Assembly (NCBI RefSeq): GCF_004217335.1
Contig: NZ_SHMP01000009.1
Coordinates: forward strand, 144,902 to 208,901
Length of the DNA: 64,000 nt
Reading direction: 5' to 3'
Source: Natrinema hispanicum
Lineage (GTDB): Archaea; Halobacteriota; Halobacteria; Halobacteriales; Natrialbaceae
Shown: positions 16,170-26,233 of the stretch, piece after piece
Layout of the letters: each line of letters starts with the position of its first letter
How positions within the stretch are numbered: position 1 is the stretch's first letter
Notes under the pieces: model-generated
What the model saw: the letters and a program-made list of their open reading frames with translations, nothing else
Told to the model about the DNA's origin: nothing
Database searches by the model: none
Translations under genes and position numbers: made by a program

Positions 16170-17579
16170 ATGAGTATGGCTAACACAGAGCCAGATGGAA
16201 AATTCTCGCGCGTCCTTACGAGGCGCGACGTGTTCGTATTAGCATTTGGTGCAATGGTCGGCTGGGGCTGGATCATTCAGTCAGGGTACTGGATCAACGA
16301 GGGGGGAGTTACGGGATCAATCCTGGCATTCGTCCTTGGGTCGTTCATGGTCGCCGTCGTCGGACTCATCTACGGTGAACTCGCGTCATCGATGCCGTTC
16401 GTCGGTGGCGAACACGTTTACAGCATGCGTGCGCTGGGGCCCATCGGATCGTTCATATGTACCTGGTCGCTGATCCTCGGATACGTCGGCGTCGTCGTCT
16501 TCGAGGTTGTCGCGTTCCCGTCGGCGCTCGCGTACGTCGTGCCTGGTTTCAACGCGATTCCACTCTGGTCGATCGCCGGCCAGACCGTCTACGGGACGTG
16601 GGTCCTCGTCGGCGGCGTCGGTGCGATCGTCATGACGTACTTGAACTACAAGGGAGTCCAGCCAGCAGCACAGTTCCAGACGATCCTGACACTGGTCATC
16701 GGGCTCGCGGGCCTCACGCTGGCCATCGGTGCGGTGGCTAACGGTCACTCGACATCGACGCCGCCCTTTGCCGACTCGGGGATGGCCGGTGTGCTCACCG
16801 TCGCGATCATGACGCCGTTCATGTTCGTCGGGTTCGACGTTATTCCCCAAGCCGCCGGGGAAGCCGACGTCTCCGAACGGACGCTCGGTCTGCTGATTGT
16901 CGCCTCCGTGTCGGTTGCCGCGCTGTTTTACATCCTCGTCATCTGGGCGTCCGGGCGAGCGCTGGCGGGTTCGGTGCTCGTCGAGAGCCCCCTTCCCGCA
17001 GCCGCCGCGATGGAGGCACTGTTCAGTAGCGCCACCATCGGGAAGATCATGGCACTGGCAGGCATCGCCGGGATCCTCACCAGCTGGAACTCGTTCCTGC
17101 TCGGTGGAAGCCGCGCCATCTACGCGCTGGCCGAATCCGGTATGCTGCCGGAGACGCTCGCGACGGTTAATCCCGAAACCAACACTCCCTCGCGGGCACT
17201 TGCACTCATCGGCGGCCTGTCGGCGCTTTCGCCGCTGTTCGGAAAGCAGATGCTCATCTGGATCGTCAACGCTGGCGGGTTCGGTATCGTCATCGCGTGG
17301 GTGATGGTCGTCATCTCCTTCCTCGTGTTGCGCGTCCGCGAACCCGAAATGAACCGGCCTCTGAAGATTCCGGGCGGGAAAGCGGTTGGTGTCCTCGGTC
17401 TCGGACTGACACTCGGGTTCACCGCAATGTACTTACCGGGAGCTCCCTCTGCGCTTCAGTGGCCCTTCGAGTGGGGGATCATCCTTCTGTGGGTCGTCCT
17501 CGGCATCGGTCTGGTTTCACAGTCGCACCTCTCGAGCGGGGCATCACAAGTTGAAAGCCACGGGTTTGACGGTGACTGA
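16170..17579 (+). CDS. APC-family amino acid/polyamine permease
   Basis: A 469-residue membrane protein with about 12 hydrophobic segments. The N-terminal segment FVLAFGAMVGWGWI is the APC substrate-binding helix with the unwound GxG-type motif, and PFVGGEHVYSMRALGP follows as TM3 in this family. It imports amino acids or related amines by proton or sodium coupling. The ATG at 16170 (or 16176) fits the promoter better than the GTG at 16158. It is divergent from the class III aminotransferase and may feed it. Confidence 0.9.
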   Translation: MSMANTEPDGKFSRVLTRRDVFVLAFGAMVGWGWIIQSGYWINEGGVTGSILAFVLGSFMVAVVGLIYGELASSMPFVGGEHVYSMRALGPIGSFICTWSLILGYVGVVVFEVVAFPSALAYVVPGFNAIPLWSIAGQTVYGTWVLVGGVGAIVMTYLNYKGVQPAAQFQTILTLVIGLAGLTLAIGAVANGHSTSTPPFADSGMAGVLTVAIMTPFMFVGFDVIPQAAGEADVSERTLGLLIVASVSVAALFYILVIWASGRALAGSVLVESPLPAAAAMEALFSSATIGKIMALAGIAGILTSWNSFLLGGSRAIYALAESGMLPETLATVNPETNTPSRALALIGGLSALSPLFGKQMLIWIVNAGGFGIVIAWVMVVISFLVLRVREPEMNRPLKIPGGKAVGVLGLGLTLGFTAMYLPGAPSALQWPFEWGIILLWVVLGIGLVSQSHLSSGASQVESHGFDGD

Positions 17580-18438
17580 TAGGGATCAGCGTGGATATTC
17601 GGAGGTTCTCACGAGAAAAACAGCCTACTGAAAAACTGCACGACGAGAAAAACTATGAACTAGTCTGCTGATCCCTATGAATACCTACCGTCGTTCGCCT
17701 CTGACGTCAATTACTGACGTTACATCACTGTCCCCTTGATGCTAGAGTTCGCTCTTGGGAGAGGACTGGTGATTCATCGCGGTAGCTGTGCGTCACAGCG
17801 AGTGTAGGTGGCGCGGATGCATCACCGGATAATCGATGATCCACCTCAAGACGTTTGCCCCGGAGCGCCGCGAACCTGCAGGTAGTGAGTCAGCAGGTGT
17901 CCCTCACCGTCCTATACCGGGGGCTCCAGACCGACAACTACTGAACGAGTACGAGACAGTTGATTGAATATACGTCGATGGCTCTCAGAGCATCGACGCG
18001 TTTCTAGAGATGAGCTCCCGTCGAAGCCTCAAGTGTTCCAGCTACGTCGCCGCGTCTATCGAAAACCGGTGAAAGGAAGCACTCAAACCCGTCTTGAAGT
18101 TGTAATGACTTACCGCCAATCTACGCTGCAAGGGTGTGATTGATATCTACCGTCTCCACTGAACGTCACTGCACATCGATTGCACGACGGCTGTGCGATC
18201 AGTATGTAACTCGTTTCGGTTGTTACTGTAGTATAATTGAATTGACTTCTTCGAATGCTGTTAATCATAATTTAAAGGTGCATCTTCTAACGTTGGAATA
18301 TTATGTCCTAAGATAGTGAAAGGCCGTATTACATCTATACACTTGTAAACTACCACTATATTACAGACAGAGCTTTTTAATTTGGTCGATAAATACCATT
18401 ATTGATGATTATTGTTCCCAGGCGTTGTTAAACCGCAT
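17580..18438. other. Gene-free spacer with a hairpin copy at 18178-18200
   Basis: About 860 bp with no believable open frame. Near 18165-18232 it repeats, at roughly 75% identity by eye, the 65 bp that end at the aminotransferase stop (about 14298-14360), including a GATTGCAC-N7-GTGCGATC hairpin. This suggests a duplicated and decayed gene end. Nothing else was recognised. Confidence 0.4.
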
Positions 18439-18840
18439 TCACTGACTTGGCGTGTTTAATCGACGGTTCGTTATCGAGTGCGTGGTAATTCGGGAGTGAT
18501 CGTAGTAGGCGGTGTAGGCAGTCAGCCAGGGCTGCATGCTGGCTTGACTGCCGTTCCAAGTCTGGTGAAATTGGCCAATACGCATCGTGAAGCCTGAAAC
18601 AGATTTCACGATATTTCGCTCAGAGTAATCGAAATCGCCGCTTCGATCAGTTCTTGCGAAGTCAGTTAGGGCCCATCTCATTGACGAGAGACTCCGTGTC
18701 TGTGACGCGATGTCTCTCTTTGAGTTCCCGAAGGAACTACGTCGGTGCTTTCGTCGCACGTTGGGGAGAAAAAGTTCTTGATAGAAGGGCTTCTTACTCA
18801 TCAGCCTCGATTTACCAGTGGCATCACGAACTCTTTCCAA
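18439..18840 (-). pseudogene. Transposase remnant (C-terminal part)
   Basis: The 133-residue frame ends in a segment typical of DDE-transposase C-termini: YSERNIVKSVSGFTMRIG, then FHQTWNGSQASMQPWLTAYT and YYDHSR. The ERN...K pattern resembles the catalytic-glutamate region of IS6-like haloarchaeal transposases. The upstream part of the frame lacks a catalytic domain, so this is a fragment. Family assignment is tentative. Confidence 0.45.
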
Positions 18841-18875
18841 ACATCTAAGATAGTTCGTAGCGAAATATTGTCTGT

Positions 18876-20327
18876 ATGTCGGACACGTACAGAAACTACT
18901 GTAACGGTGAGTGGGTTGAATCGGAATCTGGCAATACGTTCTCTGTCAATAACCCTGCAGACGTAGAGGATATCATCGGTCATTTCCAACTGTCCACTGC
19001 GGCAGACGCAAATCAGGCTATCGATGCAGCCTCAGCAGCACAACCAGAATGGGCGGCAACACCTGGTGTTGACCGAGGAAAAATTCTACTCGAGACCGCA
19101 TCACTGCTTGAAGACCGGATGGATGAACTCACTAAAACGCTCTCCCGCGAGGAGGGGAAAACAAGAAGTGAGGCCGCTGGAGAGGTACAACGAGCGGTTG
19201 ATATTTTCTACTACTATGCCGGGAAGGCCCGTGATTTCGGGGGTACCATCAAATCCCCGAGTGAGCCAAACATGGAACTGTACACAAAAAGTGAACCACT
19301 TGGAACAGTAGGGCTCATTACACCCTGGAACTATCCAATCGCAATTCCAGCATGGAAGCTTGCGCCTGCGCTCGCAGCCGGGAACACAGTTGTTCTAAAA
19401 CCAGCATCAGAGGCACCTCGTGTTTCACAAGCGATTTTCGAGTGCCTTGACGAGGCAGGGCTCCCTGAAGGTGTCGCTAACTACGTAACCGGTTCCGGGA
19501 GCGAAGTTGGATCTGCGTTATATCAGCATGATAGTATTGATGGTGTTTCGTTCACGGGTAGCACAACGGTTGGAACAATGGTCGCACAGTCTGCGGCAGA
19601 CGATCTGAAGCGTGTTCAATGTGAGATGGGCGGGAAAAACCCGACAATCGTCATGCCGAGTGCTGACCTTGATGAGGCCGTCACTATTGTCGGTTCTGGG
19701 ACGTTCGGAACTACGGGACAGTCCTGCACTGCTACCTCGCGTGCAATCGTCCATGAAGATATCTATAACGAGTTTACTCAGTTACTTACCGAGTACGCTG
19801 AATCGCTCGATATTGGGCCCGGACTTGAGGACCCTGATATGGGGCCTCACGTCTCGCAAGACGAAGTTGAATCAACCCTATATTATGTCGATGTCGGTGA
19901 GAAGGAAGGCGCAACGCTCGAAACCGGTGGTAGCCGGCCTACTGATCAACAGTACGATGACGGACATTTTGTCGAACCGACTGTCTTCTCTGATGTGACC
20001 AGCGACATGCAGATCGCTCAAGAAGAGATCTTTGGACCGGTACTATCGATAATTGAAGTCGCTGATTTCGAGGAGGCGCTTGCAGTCGCAAATGATGTTC
20101 AGTTCGGCCTCTCTTCAAGTATCGTCACGCAGGATCTCACAGAAGCAAACCAGTTTATTGACGACATCGAGGCAGGTGTCGCTAAAGTCAACGAGAAAAC
20201 GACCGGACTGGAACTGCATGTTCCATTCGGTGGCTACAAGAACTCTTCCACCAATACGTATCGGGAACAGGGCGACGCTGGCCTCGATTTCTTCACAACT
20301 ACTAAAACAGTTTATCTAAATTACTAA
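18876..20327 (+). CDS. Aldehyde dehydrogenase (2-oxoglutarate-semialdehyde-dehydrogenase-like)
   Basis: A complete 483-residue aldehyde dehydrogenase. It has ITPWNYPIAIP in the Rossmann region, FTGSTTVGTMV, the base motif EMGGKNPTIV and the nucleophile motif GTTGQSCTATSR, and ends with HVPFGGYKNSSTNTYREQG. The FGGYKNS-REQG end resembles the haloarchaeal 2,5-dioxopentanoate dehydrogenases of pentose degradation, but no pentose genes are nearby. Codon use is less GC-biased than that of its neighbours, and transposase remnants flank it on both sides (18439-18840 and 20347-20826), which hints at horizontal acquisition. Confidence 0.88.
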   Translation: MSDTYRNYCNGEWVESESGNTFSVNNPADVEDIIGHFQLSTAADANQAIDAASAAQPEWAATPGVDRGKILLETASLLEDRMDELTKTLSREEGKTRSEAAGEVQRAVDIFYYYAGKARDFGGTIKSPSEPNMELYTKSEPLGTVGLITPWNYPIAIPAWKLAPALAAGNTVVLKPASEAPRVSQAIFECLDEAGLPEGVANYVTGSGSEVGSALYQHDSIDGVSFTGSTTVGTMVAQSAADDLKRVQCEMGGKNPTIVMPSADLDEAVTIVGSGTFGTTGQSCTATSRAIVHEDIYNEFTQLLTEYAESLDIGPGLEDPDMGPHVSQDEVESTLYYVDVGEKEGATLETGGSRPTDQQYDDGHFVEPTVFSDVTSDMQIAQEEIFGPVLSIIEVADFEEALAVANDVQFGLSSSIVTQDLTEANQFIDDIEAGVAKVNEKTTGLELHVPFGGYKNSSTNTYREQGDAGLDFFTTTKTVYLNY

Positions 20328-20346
20328 CTACATTAGTACATCGTGT

Positions 20347-20826
20347 TCAGATGAACTGATTCCATGCGAAGCTGAACAATTCGAGCCACTCGTCAGCGGT
20401 TTCGACTTCCGCGTTGCTGAAACAGTTTGAGGACCGAGAGTTCCGTGTTTTATTACTCTGAAGATACGTTCATCAGCCTTCTTATTTCCGTATTATCCGT
20501 ATCTGAAATCAAAACCGTGACCGATGACACGCATTCTGTAACGAGTACAAGCCGTTGACGAGAAATACAACATCGTTGATGTCGTGTTTCTCGCTGCGTC
20601 CGATGAGAAACGACTGAGCCAGAATCTTCGTTCTGGTCGTCTCAGGCTTTGTGTGCAGCAAAGCATTCGTTTGCGGGTCGACAGCGGCGTACAGCCAACA
20701 CCTCTCAGCACTCAGTTGAATTATGGTTTTATTAGCCGCAATGAGATCTGATGATCGCCCATCCTTCGACTGTAGATCGGCCTTGTGAACACCACTTCTG
20801 TACCGTCGATCGAGCACGTACGACAC
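20347..20826 (-). pseudogene. IS6-type (ISH14/15-like) transposase pseudogene
   Basis: Reading the minus strand from 20826, the frame gives the catalytic-core signature WLYAAVDPQTNALLHTK, then SEKHDINDVVFLVNG and ACHRSRF. After a frameshift near 20510 another frame continues GFDFRYG, and after further shifts the C-terminus AEVETADEWLELFSFAWNQF followed by Ile and a stop at 20347. This is the order of an IS6-family transposase with at least two frameshifts. The N-terminal HTH is not recognisable. Terminal repeats were not found. Confidence 0.65.
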
Positions 20827-21355
20827 AAATATCTCAAGAAAAGATATAGTATTCGAAAGTGAGAGTCCAGCTGGATACGGCTATACACTCGACTTCATTA
20901 GCAGCCGTGATATCATAACTCGTTGATGCGGTAACGTAAGTCGCTCTTGATTTTATCGTTCGACTATGTTAAAAGAAATCGACACAGATCTCTGTGAGCG
21001 GATCGCCCGCCGAAACGCGGTCGATCTTCGAATCATATGACCACGCACACGACGCCCGTATTGACGACAATCGGTACGCTCAGCAGTCAATGACCGAAAC
21101 CGCGAACTCAGGGATAAGGCGCTCGCTCGACTACGCCGTGCGAACGCCTGCATAGTATCGAGGATGTGGAATTCCGTGAAGGTTATAATATATGATTTAT
21201 ACCATCAGGGGCCATGCCACAATGAAATACAATACCGTGTGGCGATTCAACAGAGCCGAATTGGGACAGCGGCAGGGCGGATACTCAAGGAACGGAATAC
21301 AGCGAACGACGAGTGATAGTTACTGTGAGAACGCTCAATAGTCGGCTAGTCTGAT
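20827..21355. other. Spacer; possible short coding remnants only
   Basis: About 530 bp. A short plus-strand stretch from an ATG at 20966 (LKEIDTDLCERIARRN) has haloarchaeal codon use but stops after about two dozen codons, with similar-looking sequence in other frames up to 21150. I do not recognise it. It is probably gene debris. Confidence 0.3.
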
Positions 21356-22726
21356 CTATTCTACCCAGACCGTTTTTCTGTTCACGAACTCTTGGATACC
21401 AATCGCTGATAATTCTCGACCATAACCGGAATCACCGATACCGCCGAACGGGACGCGAGGGTCCGACTTGACGAGTTGATTGACATAGACACATCCCGCA
21501 TTGACATCACGAGCCAATCGTTCACCACGTTCTCGGTCAGCGGTCCAGATACTCGCTCCTAGTCCAAACCGCGTGTCGTTGGCAATCTCGAGCGCTTCGG
21601 CTTCGTCGCTAGCATGATAGACTGTCGCGACGGGACCGAACAACTCTTCGGAATCCGCCGGACAGTCTGCTGGGACATCTTTCAGGACGGTCGGCTTGTA
21701 GTATGCTCCTGGTCGATCGAGCGGTTCACCACCGGTTAGGACCGTTGCTCCGGCATCGACGCTGGCAGTCACCTGCTCGTGAAGATTATTACAGAAGTCG
21801 GCTCGAGCTTGCGGACCGATATCCGTCTCTTCGTCCAGAGGGTTGCCAATGGTCAACGCTTCGACTTCCTCAACCAACAGGTCTACAAATTCATCATAGA
21901 CGGCGTCGTGGACGACGAACCGCTTCGCAGCGATACACGATTGGCCGCCGTTCTGATTGCGCGCCCACGCACCCTTCTCGGCCACGCGTTTGATATCAGC
22001 ATCGTCAAGGACAATGAACGGGTCACTCCCACCGAGCTCAAGGACGGTCTTTTTCAGGTTTTCACCTGCTGTCGACGCAACGGCTCGTCCTGCTGGTCCA
22101 CTCCCGGTGAGTGTTGCAGCACGTATACGTTCGTCGGCGATGATATCGTCGACATACTCCACCGGTGCTAGCAGGGACTGAAAAACACCGTCGGGGTAGC
22201 CGGCCGTACGGAAGATGTCCTCAATCGCCCGTGCACAGCCTGGGACGTTCGTAGCATGCTTTAAAATTCCAACATTCCCTGCGGTAAGATACGGTGCGGC
22301 AAACCGAAATACCTGCCAGAACGGGAAGTTCCATGGCATGATCGCAAGGACGGCGCCAAGTGGGTCATACGCCGTCTTAACGCTTGACCCGGCTGGGCTT
22401 GGGTGATGTTCGTCGGCGAGATAGACGCTCGCGTGCTGAGCGTAATGCTCACACCCCCAAATACATTTCTCGATTTCTGCAGTCGCCTGCGAAATCGGTT
22501 TGCCCATTTCTTGTGTTATCAATTCGGCGTACTCGGCCTTTCGTTCCCGAAGTACGTCCGCAACACTCGAAAGGAGATTTTCCCGCTCCCGTAGTGGTCG
22601 ATCTCGCCAGTCGTTGAAGGCTTCCGATGCTTGGGTGAGCGTCGCTTCCACGTCGCGCGTATCGGCTTGTTCATATGTCTCGATGTGCTCACCGGTTGCC
22701 GGATTGATCACTTCAATCTCGCTCAT
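21356..22726 (-). CDS. gabD: Succinate/glutarate-semialdehyde dehydrogenase
   Basis: A 456-residue aldehyde dehydrogenase of the short GabD/Sad subgroup, starting MSEIEVINPATGE. Signatures are IMPWNFPFWQVFRFAAP, LTGSGPAGRAVAS, ELGGSDPFIVLDDAD (base glutamate) and NGGQSCIAAKRF (catalytic cysteine), then VPFGGIGDSGYGRELS near the end. The group oxidises succinate or glutarate semialdehyde with NAD(P). An aminotransferase of the GABA/aminovalerate class and a glutaryl-CoA dehydrogenase lie within 8 kb, which favours glutarate semialdehyde. This is an inference from context. Confidence 0.88.
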   Translation of the reverse strand: MSEIEVINPATGEHIETYEQADTRDVEATLTQASEAFNDWRDRPLRERENLLSSVADVLRERKAEYAELITQEMGKPISQATAEIEKCIWGCEHYAQHASVYLADEHHPSPAGSSVKTAYDPLGAVLAIMPWNFPFWQVFRFAAPYLTAGNVGILKHATNVPGCARAIEDIFRTAGYPDGVFQSLLAPVEYVDDIIADERIRAATLTGSGPAGRAVASTAGENLKKTVLELGGSDPFIVLDDADIKRVAEKGAWARNQNGGQSCIAAKRFVVHDAVYDEFVDLLVEEVEALTIGNPLDEETDIGPQARADFCNNLHEQVTASVDAGATVLTGGEPLDRPGAYYKPTVLKDVPADCPADSEELFGPVATVYHASDEAEALEIANDTRFGLGASIWTADRERGERLARDVNAGCVYVNQLVKSDPRVPFGGIGDSGYGRELSAIGIQEFVNRKTVWVE

Positions 22727-23229
22727 GGAATTCTTCTCTACTACACAGACACACTCTATCGGAATGAATCTAGCTTATCTAGCCAACATCGGATCTAGTA
22801 CAATATATTAGAGAGATATCGAACGGCATGAGTTATTAGTATACTACTACATCTTTCACAGCGTACATGGCGAATTCAGACCATGCCAAATCTAGATTCT
22901 AGTGAGGGGTGAAATGAGCGTGCAAGCAGTGCGTCCGACAGGTACACGCCAGGGAATCCGAACGTCACTGTTAATGTCGGTAATACGATGGTTCTCCGAT
23001 AGGGTCTTCAGTAGTCAGTCTGTCCTTGGTCGCGGACGTGTAACACGAGGAGACGATGACCATCATCCACGCGAGGACAACGCCGATCCACTGGCGATCT
23101 AGCCGAGCACCTGTCTATCAAACAGTGGTGAGAACACCGAGAAGCTGTCACTACGCGCTTCGGTCAGTAACGACAGAGATGTCTCGTCTGCACTACGGCC
23201 TCGGTCTCCCAGTGGCCTAACCAATATTC
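22727..23229. other. Spacer upstream of gabD and the Lrp gene; no gene seen
   Basis: About 500 bp between divergent genes. A short minus-strand stretch near 23000-23090 could encode a hydrophobic helix (VVLAWMMVIV) but has no start or extended frame. TATATA at 23231-23236 probably serves the Lrp gene. Confidence 0.35.
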
Positions 23230-23273
23230 CTATATACGTGATGCTACTATTGGATAGTATTCAGGATTCGCCC

Positions 23274-23759
23274 ATGGATGAGAAAGATATTCGGATTTTA
23301 TCGGCGATTGCCAGAGAGGGAACGGCGAGCCCGGAAAAGCTTGAGGATGCGACTGGAATACCGAAATCGACGGTTCACTATCGGTTGAACCAGCTCCGCG
23401 AATCTGATGTCATCACTAACGATCTCTATGATCTCGATCTAGAGAAAGTCGGTATCTCTATCACGCTCATTTCGGAAATCTGGGCGGAGTTCGAAGAAGG
23501 ATATCACGAAACTGTCGGCGATAAACTCGCCTCGGTCGAGGGTGTTAATCAGGTGTACTTTACCATGGGAGATACCGACTTCATCGCAATCGCTCACGTG
23601 ACGAGTCGCGAGATGGTCGAGTCGCTCGTTGAGGACTACGAAGCCATTGGAGAAATTGAGCGAACGTCCTCAAAGTTTGCCATCAAGACGGTCAAGGATG
23701 AACAGAACCCGCTCAACGACTTCGACGTCGAGACGCTCATTGAGGAGCTCGCCGACTGA
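23274..23759 (+). CDS. Lrp/AsnC-family transcriptional regulator
   Basis: A 161-residue Lrp-type regulator. The start MDEKDIRILSAIAREG at 23274 matches the family; an upstream in-frame GTG adds 12 atypical residues. The helix-turn-helix reads LEDATGIPKSTVHYRLNQL (about residues 20-40), followed by an RAM-like ligand domain (GVNQVYFTMGDTDFIAIAHV). It lies between gabD and the CoA-transferase/glutaryl-CoA dehydrogenase operon, all transcribed in the opposite direction, and may regulate both. Amino acids are the usual effectors. Confidence 0.9.
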   Translation: MDEKDIRILSAIAREGTASPEKLEDATGIPKSTVHYRLNQLRESDVITNDLYDLDLEKVGISITLISEIWAEFEEGYHETVGDKLASVEGVNQVYFTMGDTDFIAIAHVTSREMVESLVEDYEAIGEIERTSSKFAIKTVKDEQNPLNDFDVETLIEELAD

Positions 23760-23845
23760 TTCAACCACGGCTCGCCCGCGTCCTCGTCTTCGCTGACCGA
23801 GTGCACAACCACTGGTTAGGTGATCCGTGGAACTCTCGTCTTTCT

Positions 23846-25066
23846 TTAGATAACGTCACGGTCGGCGAGTTCTGCGATCATCTCGTCGTCGTACCCGAAC
23901 TCGTTGAGGATTTCTTCGGTGTGTTCGCCGAGCAGCGGTGGATGCCGCTCAATCACGGTTGGTGTCCGTGAGAAGTGCATCGGACTCCCTGCCATTTCCA
24001 CGGACCCGATAGTCGGGTGATCGACGGTCTGGTGCATGTTCCGTGCCTGCACCTGTGGACTTTCGAATACGTCTTCCATATCGCGGACGCGACTAGCGGG
24101 GACGCCAGCGTCCTCCATCCGCGCGACAGCCTCGGCAGTCGAATACTGTGAGAACTCCTCGTCGAGAATTTGATCGAGTTCCGAACGGTTCGCGACGCGA
24201 TCAGCGTTGACTGAGAAGCGCTCATCATCGATCAGGTCCTCACGGTCGAGTGCGTGGCAGAATTTCGGCCAGATATTCTCGGAAGCTGTCGCGACTACGA
24301 CATAGCCATCGCGAGTCTCGAACGCCTGATAGGGCGCAATCGTCGGATGTTTGCTTCCCATGCGCCCCGGCGGGTCGCCCGTCGCGAAATAGTACGATGC
24401 CATGTAACTCATCCATGCGACCTGTCCATCGAGTAGGCTGACGTCGATCTTCTGGCCGTTACCGTCGCCAAGTTCCCGATAGAGCAGGGCTGCGAGGATG
24501 GCCTGCGTAGCGTACATGCCTGCCCCGATATCAGCGATCGCGACGCCGACACGCACCGGGGGTCCGTTTTCTTCGCCGGTGATACTCATCAGACCACCTT
24601 CGGCCTGCATCATGATGTCATAAGCTGGTCGGTCCTTTTGTGGTCCCCACTCACCGTAGCCCGACAGCGAACAGTAAATCAGTTCAGGATTGACCTCACT
24701 GAGCGTCGAGTAGTCCAATCCCCACTCTTCCATCTTCCCGACCCGGAAATTCTCGACGAGAACATCAGCCTCCGATGCCAAGTCGCAGAACACCTCGCGC
24801 CCCTCTTCGCTGGCGAGGTTTAGCGTTAGCGAGCGCTTGTTGCGGTTGACACTGACATAGTAGGCGCTCTCCTCGCCGTAGGTCGGCGGGTGCCAGCCAC
24901 GAGTCTGGTCGCCACCGTCCGGCCGTTCAATTTTGATGACTTCCGCGCCCAAGTCACCCAGTTGCATCGTACAGAATGGCCCGACGAGGACCCGCGAGGC
25001 ATCAAGGATGGTCAGTCCGTCGAGGGGCTGGTCGTCGCCATCTGGAGTGCGTGCCTCGCCAGTCAT
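23846..25066 (-). CDS. Class III (CaiB/BaiF) CoA-transferase, probably glutarate CoA-transferase
   Basis: A 406-residue class III CoA-transferase. The N-terminus LDGLTILDASRVLVGPFCTM, GAEVIKIERPDGGDQTRGW and VENFRVGKMEEWGLDY are canonical, and the catalytic aspartate is the D of AYDIMMQAEGGLM. Family members move CoA between acyl-CoA and a dicarboxylate. The gene follows the glutaryl-CoA dehydrogenase gene by 3 bp, the arrangement of SUGCT-like enzymes that form glutaryl-CoA. The substrate is therefore inferred from the partner. Confidence 0.88.
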   Translation of the reverse strand: MTGEARTPDGDDQPLDGLTILDASRVLVGPFCTMQLGDLGAEVIKIERPDGGDQTRGWHPPTYGEESAYYVSVNRNKRSLTLNLASEEGREVFCDLASEADVLVENFRVGKMEEWGLDYSTLSEVNPELIYCSLSGYGEWGPQKDRPAYDIMMQAEGGLMSITGEENGPPVRVGVAIADIGAGMYATQAILAALLYRELGDGNGQKIDVSLLDGQVAWMSYMASYYFATGDPPGRMGSKHPTIAPYQAFETRDGYVVVATASENIWPKFCHALDREDLIDDERFSVNADRVANRSELDQILDEEFSQYSTAEAVARMEDAGVPASRVRDMEDVFESPQVQARNMHQTVDHPTIGSVEMAGSPMHFSRTPTVIERHPPLLGEHTEEILNEFGYDDEMIAELADRDVI

Positions 25067-25069
25067 GGA

Positions 25070-26233
25070 TCACTCGTAGGCAGCAATACCGGTTAGGTCC
25101 TCGCCGAGGATGAGGGTGTGGATATCGTGAGTTCCCTCGTAGGTGTAGACCGTCTCGAGGTTGGCCATGTGACGCATCGGCGAGTAGTCCGCCGTAATCC
25201 CGTTGCCGCCAAGCATCTCGCGGGCAATACGTGACTGGTCACGGGCCATCCGGACGTTGTTGCGCTTGGCCATCGAGACGTGCTGAGGGCGCATGTCTCC
25301 CCGTTCCTTGAGATCCGCGAGTCGGTGGGCGAGTAGCTGGGCGAGCGTGATCTGGGTCGCCATCTCGGCGAGTTTGTCCTGCTGGAGCTGGAAGCGGGCG
25401 ATCGGACCGCCGAACTGCTCGCGATCGGTGGCGTACTGGCGTGCAGTCTCGAAGGCGTCCTGGGCGGCTCCGATGGCACCCCAAGCAATACCGTAGCGGG
25501 CCTGGGTGAGACAGGACAGTGGTCCCTTCATGCCAGAGACGCCGGGAAGAACGTTCTCCTCGGGGACAACCACGTCGTTGAGGCCGATCTCGCCGGTGAT
25601 CGAGGCCCGCAGGGAGAGCTTCTCGTCAATCTTGTTCGTACTGACGCCGTCGCGGTCGGTCTCGACTAAAAAGCCTCGGACGGGCGTGTCAGGGTCGGTC
25701 TGGTCACGGGCCCAGACGATAGCCACGTCGGCGATGGGGGAGTTGGTGATCCAGGTTTTCGAGCCGTTCAGCAGGTATCCCTCGTCGGCTTCCTCAGCGC
25801 GAGTCTCCATTGCGGTGGGGTTCGAGCCGTGTTCAGGCTCAGTGAGGCCGAAACAACCGACGGCCTCGCCGGAGCCCAGTTTGGGGAGCCAGTGTTCTTT
25901 CTGCTCCTCGCTGCCATAGGCGTGGATCGGGTACATGACGAGTGCGCCCTGAACGCTCGCCATCGAGCGCAGGCCCGAGTCACACGCCTCCAGTTCCTGC
26001 ATTAACAGGCCGTAGGCCTTCTCACTGACGTTGGGCGAGCCATAGCCTTCGAGATTGGGCGCATAAAACCCCATCTCGCCCATTTTCTCGATGAGATCCG
26101 TGGGAAAAGTTCCTTCAATCCAGTGCTCGCCGATGTCGGGCCGTACCTCCTCGTCGACGAACTCCCGCGCCGACTCCTGGATCATCTTCTCTTCTGCTGA
26201 AAGATCCGCTTCCACTTCGTAGTAATCGAGCAT
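25070..26233 (-). CDS. gcdH: Glutaryl-CoA dehydrogenase
   Basis: A 387-residue acyl-CoA dehydrogenase, FAD-dependent, that oxidises and decarboxylates glutaryl-CoA to crotonyl-CoA and reduces ETF. The match to the glutaryl-CoA branch is specific: VQGALVMYPIHAYGSEEQK, CFGLTEPEHGSNP, WITNSPIADVAIVWARD, KLSLRASITGEI, ARYGIAWGAIGAA and the C-terminal TYEGTHDIHTLILG with the catalytic glutamate. ATG 26233 (MLDYYEVEADLS) is preferred to ATG 26245. It forms an operon with the CoA-transferase. The physiological acceptor could be EtfBA at 11.6 kb. Confidence 0.9.
   Translation of the reverse strand: MLDYYEVEADLSAEEKMIQESAREFVDEEVRPDIGEHWIEGTFPTDLIEKMGEMGFYAPNLEGYGSPNVSEKAYGLLMQELEACDSGLRSMASVQGALVMYPIHAYGSEEQKEHWLPKLGSGEAVGCFGLTEPEHGSNPTAMETRAEEADEGYLLNGSKTWITNSPIADVAIVWARDQTDPDTPVRGFLVETDRDGVSTNKIDEKLSLRASITGEIGLNDVVVPEENVLPGVSGMKGPLSCLTQARYGIAWGAIGAAQDAFETARQYATDREQFGGPIARFQLQQDKLAEMATQITLAQLLAHRLADLKERGDMRPQHVSMAKRNNVRMARDQSRIAREMLGGNGITADYSPMRHMANLETVYTYEGTHDIHTLILGEDLTGIAAYE

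Noticed and set aside
18598..18650. A TTTCG...CGAAA pair with an 11-nt gap
   Set aside because: The spacing differs from the constant 7 nt of the candidate operators and it lies within a transposase remnant, so it is likely chance.
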